DNA from: Singulisphaera sp. GP187
GTDB lineage: Bacteria > Planctomycetota > Phycisphaerae > Phycisphaerales > SM1A02
Direction: 5' to 3'
Assembly: GCA_945896765.1 (NCBI GenBank)
Contig: CAMDEL010000087.1
Coordinates: 1 to 6,585, forward strand
DNA length: 6,585 nt
A program made the translations under genes and the position numbers. Shown here one piece after another: positions 1-4,815 of this stretch. Position 1 is the stretch's first letter. Each line of letters opens with the position of its first letter. The notes under the pieces were generated by a model that searched no databases, was not told the DNA's origin, and saw nothing but the letters and a program-made list of their open reading frames with translations.

Positions 1-316
1 CTTCAATTGAAGCGATGCCTCCCCACGGATCTTTATAAAAACCAAACGAGTTATTTTGCATACAAACAACGGTATTTCTTTGTCGTGTGGTAACACTTGC
101 CGACACAGCTTGGATATTCAAACTACGTTTGACTTTGTCATCAGCAACATCTGGATGAACACCCGATTTTGCAAAGGTATGACTATCAACGACACGGGAT
201 ACAGTGTTATAAGCAAAAAAGATTCCGAAAATCAAGAGCACAAATAAACAAACAAAAAACAAGAGACGATCCAAGTCCAAAGAGCCATCAATGTTTCGAA
301 TTGCAAAGGGTTTCAT
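1..316 (-). CDS. Unrecognised membrane-anchored protein, N-terminal 105 residues (3' end beyond left edge)
   Basis: An uninterrupted reading frame starts at an ATG (complement of 314-316) and runs leftwards off the window with no stop, giving 105 codons plus one base. The protein opens with a short polar segment (residues 1-18, starting MKPFAIRNIDGS), then one strongly hydrophobic membrane segment at about residues 19-36 (LLFFVCLFVLLIFGIFFAY region). After it comes a polar region with several Asp, Lys and Arg residues and one Cys (C85). This suggests a single-pass anchor with the bulk of the protein outside the cytoplasmic membrane. No Shine-Dalgarno is visible. The gene follows mscS on the same strand after 57 bases and may be read from its own promoter or from trpD-mscS. 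Its GC content (about 39%) is lower than its neighbours'. I do not recognise a family. Support for coding is the length of the open frame, the coherent topology and the sensible position. Confidence 0.6.
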   Translation of the reverse strand, partial: MKPFAIRNIDGSLDLDRLLFFVCLFVLLIFGIFFAYNTVSRVVDSHTFAKSGVHPDVADDKVKRSLNIQAVSASVTTRQRNTVVCMQNNSFGFYKDPWGGIASIE

Positions 317-335
317 AATTATCTAACTTTATAAA

Positions 336-341
336 ATCATA
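336..341 (-). promoter_or_regulatory. Possible -10 element for the left-edge gene
   Basis: On the minus strand the 57-base gap after mscS holds TATGAT (complement of 336-341), five of six matches to TATAAT, inside an AT-rich run. It lies 19 bases before the ATG at 316, so transcription would begin about 13 bases upstream of the start codon. No convincing -35 hexamer sits 16-18 bases further upstream, so this is a weak call. AT-rich DNA alone could produce it. Confidence 0.22.
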
Positions 342-373
342 TCGTTTTCGTCGAGCCGAGTTTGGCCACCTCA

Positions 374-1192
374 TCAGCGCTTCGGATCAATCGTTGGCGT
401 CACAGCAAATGCAATTTCAGCCGCATCAAGCGCAATCTTGACCTCTCGAATCGTCGCCTGACGAACCGCGATAAAATCTCCAGACTGGCTCCACACTTGA
501 ACTTGCCAAGTGATTCCAGCAGCGTTCATTTCCACAAGAACAATCTCTGGTTTTTCTGGCAGACATCCAGGGATGCGTATCGCTGCTTCGGTGAGTGCCG
601 CACGCGTCTTGTCGATATTCGCGCCGTGGTGCAAAACAACCAGCACATCAACTCGCCGTCTTTCATGGAAACTGATATTCGTAATGACCGCACCAAAGAT
701 TGCTGTGTTTGGAATGAATATTCGTTTGTTGTCGACCGTGTCCAACGTCGTTGAAAACAAATCAATTTCATAGACCGTGCCAGTTTGTCCCGCTGCAATA
801 ATTGAATCGCCAATCTTGTATGGACGGAAGATCATCAACATGATTCCAGACGCAAAGTTGGAAAGTGTTCCTTGGAATGCAAGACTGACCGCTAATCCAA
901 CAGCTCCGATCAATACAGAGAAGCTTGCGGTTTCAAATCCAAATTTATTTAATACAAATGTTCCAGCAATCAACAAGATCGCCCAACGTGTCAATTTCGC
1001 AAAGAAGCGAGCGAGAGTCGGTTCGATTTCCGCTCGCGCGCAAGCGTTCACGACCAAGCGCCGGACCCAACTCGCAGCAAAAAAAGCGACGATGATGATG
1101 ACGCACGACCAGAGCACCGGCGCCCCATACTTCATTCCTAGATCAATCCACTCTTGGGATGTCATATGAATAGTTTCAGATGTGGTTGTCAT
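374..1192 (-). CDS. mscS: Small-conductance mechanosensitive channel, MscS family
   Basis: A 272-residue inner-membrane channel of the MscS family, which opens under membrane tension and releases small solutes during hypo-osmotic shock. Hydrophobic segments lie at about residues 26-42, 70-84 and 92-122. The third is the pore helix, with the small-residue pattern GAVGLAVSLAFQGTLSN (96-112) followed by the family's FASGIMLMIFRPYKIGD hinge into the beta domain (113-129). The IFIPN motif (158-162) and the alpha/beta cytoplasmic vestibule follow. Length is close to E. coli MscS (286), so this is the minimal channel type without extra sensor domains. The ATG at 1192 is chosen. An in-frame TTG at 1213, three bases after the trpD stop, would add seven residues, and ATG at 1165 is also possible. 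None has a clear ribosome binding site. It is probably co-transcribed with trpD, 24 bases upstream. The family call is firm; the exact paralogue is not. Confidence 0.93.
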   Translation of the reverse strand: MTTTSETIHMTSQEWIDLGMKYGAPVLWSCVIIIVAFFAASWVRRLVVNACARAEIEPTLARFFAKLTRWAILLIAGTFVLNKFGFETASFSVLIGAVGLAVSLAFQGTLSNFASGIMLMIFRPYKIGDSIIAAGQTGTVYEIDLFSTTLDTVDNKRIFIPNTAIFGAVITNISFHERRRVDVLVVLHHGANIDKTRAALTEAAIRIPGCLPEKPEIVLVEMNAAGITWQVQVWSQSGDFIAVRQATIREVKIALDAAEIAFAVTPTIDPKR

Positions 1193-1216
1193 TGTGAACT
1201 TTGAAAGATACAAAAA

Positions 1217-2311
1217 CTAGCCAGCACTTTCACCAGAAATTCGAACAAGGTTGGCAAGAGTTTCTCGTGCTGCGCCAGTCGTCAGTACGGATTGTGCGAC
1301 TGCAATTCCCCCACGCAAATCATCCACAATACCCGCGGCAAGTAAAGCTGCCGCTGCATTTATGAGAGTCATATCGCGTGCGGCGCGCGGCGCGCGATTT
1401 TCAAGGACATCCGTGAATAGTTTTGTTGCCGCATCGAGATTTTCTGGTGCAATCGAAAGAGGGTTGACTCGTGTGATCCCCAAGAGTTCCGGTGTTGTTT
1501 CATAAACCCGCACGGATCCACCTTGCGCATCATGCTTTACTTCTGCGACTAATGTCGCCGCGCCCGTTGTCATTTCATCCAAACCATCCATGCCGTGATA
1601 GACGACCGCACGCACCGCGCCGAGTTCTCGCAGCACCTCTGCGATAAGCGGAACAAACGAACGGTCATAAACACCGATCGCTTGTCTGCGAGCATTCACG
1701 GGATTTGTCAGCGGTCCAAGCAAATTAAAAATCGTCGGAAATCCAAGCGTCTTCCGAACAGGCATTGCGTGCCGTGCTGCTGGGTGATGATTTGGTGCAA
1801 AACAAAATGCAACATGTGCTTCTTCGAGGCATCGTCGCTGAATCAATCCAGTCGCATCAACTTTCACGCCAAGTGCATCCAAGACCTCGGCCGATCCTCG
1901 ACCAGTGCGCGATCGATTTCCATGTTTGGCAACGAACGCACCGGCTGATGCCGCAACAATTGCTGCAAGCGTGCTGACATTAAATGTCTTTGGTGCTCCA
2001 CCAGTCCCCGCAGTATCGAGAATCTTTGCGGTGTCGATCGAAGTTGAAAATGTTGTGGCGTGTTTGCGCATCACGGTTGCGGCGCCAGCAAGCTCATCGA
2101 CGGTTGGCAAACGCCGCGCGAGGAGCGCCAAGAAGGCGCCCATTTCTGCGTGATGAGCAGAACCAGTCATGATTTCACCAAATGCTGCACGCGATTCGTC
2201 GAATGTCAGTGACTTGCCCTGGATCAGCAATTTCAAGAAAGGCGTCAAATCACCCGGCCGCTCGGGTCGAGCGAATTCGCTGAGACTTCCATGGGTGGGT
2301 GGCGCATCCAT
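1217..2311 (-). CDS. trpD: Anthranilate phosphoribosyltransferase TrpD
   Basis: A 364-residue cytoplasmic enzyme that transfers phosphoribose from PRPP to anthranilate, the second step of the tryptophan branch. The N-terminal helical domain occupies about residues 22-90. Family motifs follow in order: GTGGAPKTFNVST (102-114, PRPP site), AKHGNRSRTGRGSAEVL (128-144), NHHPAARHAMPVRKTLG (174-190, anthranilate site), FNLLGPLTNP (195-204) and HGMDGLDEM (239-247, acidic metal-binding pair D245-E246). Two motifs are unusual: the usual Asp of GTGGD is Ala106, and the segment after HGNR is one residue shorter than the common SVSSKSGSAD form. The protein carries about 21 residues before the usual family start. 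ATG at 2311 is used; GTG directly before it (2314) and TTG at 2248 are alternatives, none with a good Shine-Dalgarno. No other trp gene is in the window. It is divergent from lgt and probably heads a unit with mscS. Confidence 0.94.
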   Translation of the reverse strand: MDAPPTHGSLSEFARPERPGDLTPFLKLLIQGKSLTFDESRAAFGEIMTGSAHHAEMGAFLALLARRLPTVDELAGAATVMRKHATTFSTSIDTAKILDTAGTGGAPKTFNVSTLAAIVAASAGAFVAKHGNRSRTGRGSAEVLDALGVKVDATGLIQRRCLEEAHVAFCFAPNHHPAARHAMPVRKTLGFPTIFNLLGPLTNPVNARRQAIGVYDRSFVPLIAEVLRELGAVRAVVYHGMDGLDEMTTGAATLVAEVKHDAQGGSVRVYETTPELLGITRVNPLSIAPENLDAATKLFTDVLENRAPRAARDMTLINAAAALLAAGIVDDLRGGIAVAQSVLTTGAARETLANLVRISGESAG

Positions 2312-2328
2312 CACAAGTCGGGGATGCT

Positions 2329-3321
2329 ATGCGGATGTTTGCCGTTATTGTTCACACGCTCGATCCATTCGCCATAGAGATCTCGTCGGGCTTTGGAATC
2401 CGCTGGTATGGAATTTCCTATGCTGCAGGATTTTTTCTTGGTTGGTTGCTCTTGCGCGAGCTCGCTCGACGCGAGCGAATTGGTTTGACGATGTTGCAAG
2501 TGAGCGACTTGATGACCTATTTGATTATGGGAGTCGTCATCGGTGGTCGCGTTGGGCACGTTATTTTCTATGAACCACATCTCTTGATCACATTTCACTC
2601 TTCGCTACCGTGGTGGGGATTGCTCGACATTCACAAAGGCGGAATGTCCAGTCACGGCGGCATTATCGGTTCGATGATTGCAAGCGTGCTTTTCGCGCGT
2701 CGCGTTCGACTTCCAATTCTTCATCTTTTTGATTGCGTCGCATTCGTCGCTCCATTTGGTTTGTGTTTTGGTCGCTTGGCGAATTGGGTTAACGCCGAAC
2801 TGTGGGGCAAGCCACTTCCAGAATCAATGCAGGCGAATCCGCCTTGGTGGGCCGTGAAGTATCCAGCAGAAATTCTCGAGTCTAACTTTCCAGTTGCGAA
2901 ACTCGCGTCACTGCAATCGCTCGTGAATCCTGCAGAACCACTCCCCGAAGCCGTCTATCGCGCCGCATATTTGCACCGCACAGATGTCCTTGCAAAACTT
3001 GAACCACTGTTGACCGCGTATTACCCCAGCAACTTTATTCAAGCTTTCACTGACGGTCCAATCTTGCTTCTTGTGATGGTGATCGTCTGGTTGAACCCAC
3101 GGCGCCCAGGTGTCATCGCGGGAGTTTTTCTGGTGACATATGGCGCGGCTCGAACGACAAGCGAACAGTTTCGACAAATCGATGATGGAGTGTTCATGAT
3201 CGGTTCGTTGACGCTTCCAATGTTGCTCTCGCTCGCGATGATTATTGGCGGAATTGCGCTTATTGTGTGGGCTTCACGCCAAGCAATCAAACCAATGGGT
3301 GGATTGCTTTCTCACAAATGA
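2329..3321 (+). CDS. lgt: Phosphatidylglycerol:prolipoprotein diacylglyceryl transferase Lgt
   Basis: A 330-residue integral membrane enzyme that moves diacylglycerol from phosphatidylglycerol to the lipobox cysteine of prolipoproteins, the first step of lipoprotein maturation. Visible landmarks are the WYG near the first helix (26-28), GGRVGHVIFYE (72-82), MSSHGGIIGS (106-115, with H109 matching E. coli H103), and the Lgt signature GRLANWVNAELWG (148-160, with R149 and E157; Trp replaces the usual Phe). After these come YPSNFIQAFTDG (232-243) and YGAARTTSEQFR (271-282), where R275 and E279 keep the spacing of E. coli R239 and E243. The stretch at 161-231, between signature and the next conserved block, is longer than in E. 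coli and probably forms extra periplasmic helices. ATG 2329 is chosen because GGGG at 2320-2323 lies five bases upstream; ATG 2335 and GTG 2299 are alternatives. It converges on the ROK kinase gene. Confidence 0.95.
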   Translation: MRMFAVIVHTLDPFAIEISSGFGIRWYGISYAAGFFLGWLLLRELARRERIGLTMLQVSDLMTYLIMGVVIGGRVGHVIFYEPHLLITFHSSLPWWGLLDIHKGGMSSHGGIIGSMIASVLFARRVRLPILHLFDCVAFVAPFGLCFGRLANWVNAELWGKPLPESMQANPPWWAVKYPAEILESNFPVAKLASLQSLVNPAEPLPEAVYRAAYLHRTDVLAKLEPLLTAYYPSNFIQAFTDGPILLLVMVIVWLNPRRPGVIAGVFLVTYGAARTTSEQFRQIDDGVFMIGSLTLPMLLSLAMIIGGIALIVWASRQAIKPMGGLLSHK

Positions 3322-3347
3322 ATTTTTCGATTTCGAATTATTTGTGA
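3312..3347. terminator. Hairpin spanning both convergent stop codons (possible two-way terminator)
   Basis: The left arm TCACAAATGAATT (3312-3324) pairs with the right arm AATTATTTGTGA (3336-3347). This gives 12 base pairs with one bulged G (3320) and an 11-base loop. The arms contain the lgt stop TGA (3319-3321) and the ROK kinase stop TAA (complement of 3338-3340). The stem is AT-rich and no T-tract follows it on either strand, so it is not a textbook intrinsic terminator. Because the element is nearly symmetrical, a hairpin can form in either transcript. It could stop transcription weakly or protect both 3' ends. Confidence 0.4.
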
Positions 3348-4027
3348 TAAACCGCAACAGACTTCGCCCACTCGGGAGCCCACAGCCGGAATCCACCAGT
3401 GAATGCATTCGCATTATCACCAAGCCTGCAATTCTTAGGGATGTCTTTCAAGCGCACAGCATTTCCGCCGCCAAGAACAACATAATCAGGAAGAAGTCCA
3501 GCCGAAATGATCTCAATCACTTCATGAACTTCCTTCTCCCAACGTTTTTTCCCATGCTTCTTGAGCGCCCTTACACCAACAGCGTCTTCGAAACTTTTCC
3601 CCTTGCGATAAGGCATGTGCGCAAGTTCCATTGGGATGATCACGTGGTCAGCAATCAGACACGATCCCAGGCCAGTGCCTAAGCCCAAGAAGAGCATGCG
3701 CCCACCGTCGTACGAACCGACCGCTTGCATCGCAGCGTCATTGACCAACTTCACCTTTTTCGCAAATCCATTGTCATAATCAAAGTCGACCCATCCCTTG
3801 CCGAGATTCGCTGGATCATGCGTTGGTTGGTTCTTGCTGATTGGCGCTGGCAATCCAATCGAGACTGCGTCGAATGTCCAACCTTGCGCCAACTTCAACA
3901 CACCTTCAACCATTTGTTGTGGAGTCAGCGAGGTCCCGGAAGGAAACGATCTCTTCTCTGGGTCGGCATCAACTCGGATTTTGACATTCGTTCCGCCAAT
4001 ATCAATCGCTAGTACTTTCAGTTCCAT
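3338..4027 (-). CDS. ROK-family sugar kinase, polyphosphate-glucokinase-like
   Basis: A 229-residue cytoplasmic kinase of the ROK (actin-like ATPase) fold, probably phosphorylating glucose or a related sugar. The N-terminal phosphate loop is AIDIGGTN (7-14). LVNDAAMQAVGSY (94-106) carries the likely catalytic base D97. LGLGTGLGSCLIAD (114-127) is the second phosphate-binding loop, followed by ELAH (134-137) where most relatives have ELGH or EIGH for sugar binding, then LGGGNA (185-190). The zinc-binding cysteine cluster of many ROK repressors and kinases is absent, and no DNA-binding domain precedes the kinase. It is somewhat shorter than the roughly 260 residues of actinobacterial polyphosphate glucokinases. 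Phosphate donor (ATP or polyphosphate) cannot be decided from sequence. The start is ATG 4027, just before the first strand; ATG 4042 would add five residues. Its start overlaps the end of the SOUL gene by 26 bases, which points to one transcript and perhaps coupled translation. Confidence 0.85.
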   Translation of the reverse strand: MELKVLAIDIGGTNVKIRVDADPEKRSFPSGTSLTPQQMVEGVLKLAQGWTFDAVSIGLPAPISKNQPTHDPANLGKGWVDFDYDNGFAKKVKLVNDAAMQAVGSYDGGRMLFLGLGTGLGSCLIADHVIIPMELAHMPYRKGKSFEDAVGVRALKKHGKKRWEKEVHEVIEIISAGLLPDYVVLGGGNAVRLKDIPKNCRLGDNANAFTGGFRLWAPEWAKSVAVYHK

Positions 4028-4763
4028 TGTTTGAGAGTACATCAGACTTGAGTTCAATTGGCAGTTGGACTTCGCTCCACTTGTCTCCATTTCGAACTGC
4101 AGGGCCGTTATATGAGAAAGTTCTTGGATCGCCAACCGCGCGCCATGCGGGATGTGCCGCAATCCATTCGTTGAGAAGTTTCAAACCCTCGTTGGTTTTC
4201 TTCAATCCATACGCCCCCTTCAATCCCACAGAGAGAACTGTGATCGGAGTTGTGTCCACAACGGTGATCGTGCCATCTTTGCCTGTTGGCCCCATATCAC
4301 TTTCGCGATATAGAAATGACATTGTCCACGAACCATTTTGTTCGTTGAGTTGATTTGAATTCGGTTCCATCATCCCCCGATAATCGATTTCAACCGGACT
4401 GGTCATCGCAATTTCGCGCGACTTGATGTGATTGAAAAGCGGCCAAAATGATGCAAACATTCCCATTGCAGTGCTACCAGTCGAAGAAATTTCGGCACGG
4501 CGAACCGAGGGATATGACTTCAATTCGATTGCGCCTGGAGGAGTTGGTGCGGGATATCCAATTGGCAGTGGCGCTTCGATTTCGCAACGTCCGCACTTCC
4601 AGAATTCTCCGACTTGCGTTGGTTCGGCAGCAGGTCCACTGCCGAAAGTTCCAAGTCGTACGCACTTCCCAACCGTAGGGAGCACGCTGAGACGCGCTTG
4701 CGGAGAACCCTGAATGAGAATCACTGCGAGCGAGACAAGTATGTTGGTTGAGAGTGGTTCCAT
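4002..4763 (-). CDS. Secreted SOUL-domain (heme-binding-like) protein
   Basis: A 253-residue protein with a probable signal sequence: hydrophobic core at about residues 7-17 and a possible signal-peptidase site after SPQA (24). The segment before the core has no Lys or Arg, which is atypical. Residues 25-70 form a linker with three cysteines (C34, C57, C60; the last two make CxxC). The SOUL domain covers about 79-238: ELKSYPSVRRAEI (80-92), MGMFASFWPLFNHIK (100-114), IAMTSPVEID (118-127), TMSFLYR (147-153), then WIAAHPAWRAVGDPRTFSYNGP (200-221) and SEVQLPI (230-236). Eukaryotic SOUL/HBP proteins bind heme or porphyrin; bacterial members are mostly untested, so ligand and role are unknown here. 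The start is secure: AAGGA lies six bases upstream and an in-frame stop 18 bases upstream. The gene overlaps the ROK kinase downstream and is divergent from the aldehyde dehydrogenase pair. Confidence 0.85.
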   Translation of the reverse strand: MEPLSTNILVSLAVILIQGSPQARLSVLPTVGKCVRLGTFGSGPAAEPTQVGEFWKCGRCEIEAPLPIGYPAPTPPGAIELKSYPSVRRAEISSTGSTAMGMFASFWPLFNHIKSREIAMTSPVEIDYRGMMEPNSNQLNEQNGSWTMSFLYRESDMGPTGKDGTITVVDTTPITVLSVGLKGAYGLKKTNEGLKLLNEWIAAHPAWRAVGDPRTFSYNGPAVRNGDKWSEVQLPIELKSDVLSNNGTESTSD

Positions 4764-4769
4764 TCGAAA

Positions 4770-4774
4770 TCCTT
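4770..4774 (-). promoter_or_regulatory. Ribosome binding site of the SOUL gene
   Basis: AAGGA on the minus strand, six bases before the ATG at 4763. It fixes that start and is one of only two well-placed Shine-Dalgarno sequences in the window. Confidence 0.65.
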
Positions 4775-4800
4775 TTCGTCAAGCATGTGTTTGATTGGCA

Positions 4801-4809
4801 TGGGATACT
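4801..4809 (+). promoter_or_regulatory. Possible extended -10 promoter giving a leaderless aldehyde dehydrogenase mRNA
   Basis: The 52-base gap between the divergent SOUL and dehydrogenase genes contains TGGGATACT, a TGn extension directly followed by GATACT (four of six matches to TATAAT). If GATACT ends at position -7, +1 falls exactly on the A of the ATG at 4816. No good -35 box is present 16-18 bases upstream, which extended -10 promoters can tolerate. The purine run AGGGAG touches the ATG and is too close to serve as a normal ribosome binding site, which fits a leaderless start but does not prove it. Confidence 0.3.
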
Positions 4810-4815
4810 AGGGAG

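Noticed and set aside
56..247. A 63-codon plus-strand frame at the left edge as a small gene
   Set aside because: It lies opposite the longer minus-strand frame that has a start codon, a clear membrane helix and no stop to the window edge. The plus-strand frame has no ribosome binding site and no recognisable feature.
362..1169. Long plus-strand open frames (about 130 codons each) opposite mscS
   Set aside because: They lie entirely antisense to a clear MscS protein with all family motifs, and their translations show no recognisable domain. They are shadows of the minus-strand gene's codon pattern.
1379..1400. GC-only stretch of alternating gcgcgc repeats, possible regulatory repeat
   Set aside because: It encodes the RAPRAAR stretch (306-312) within TrpD and has no partner elsewhere; simple alanine/arginine codon use explains it.
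4002..4042. Possible frameshift joining the SOUL protein and the ROK kinase into one fusion
   Set aside because: Both proteins are complete: the SOUL domain ends before the overlap, and the kinase begins at its normal first strand with its own ATG. A 26-base operon overlap is the simpler reading.
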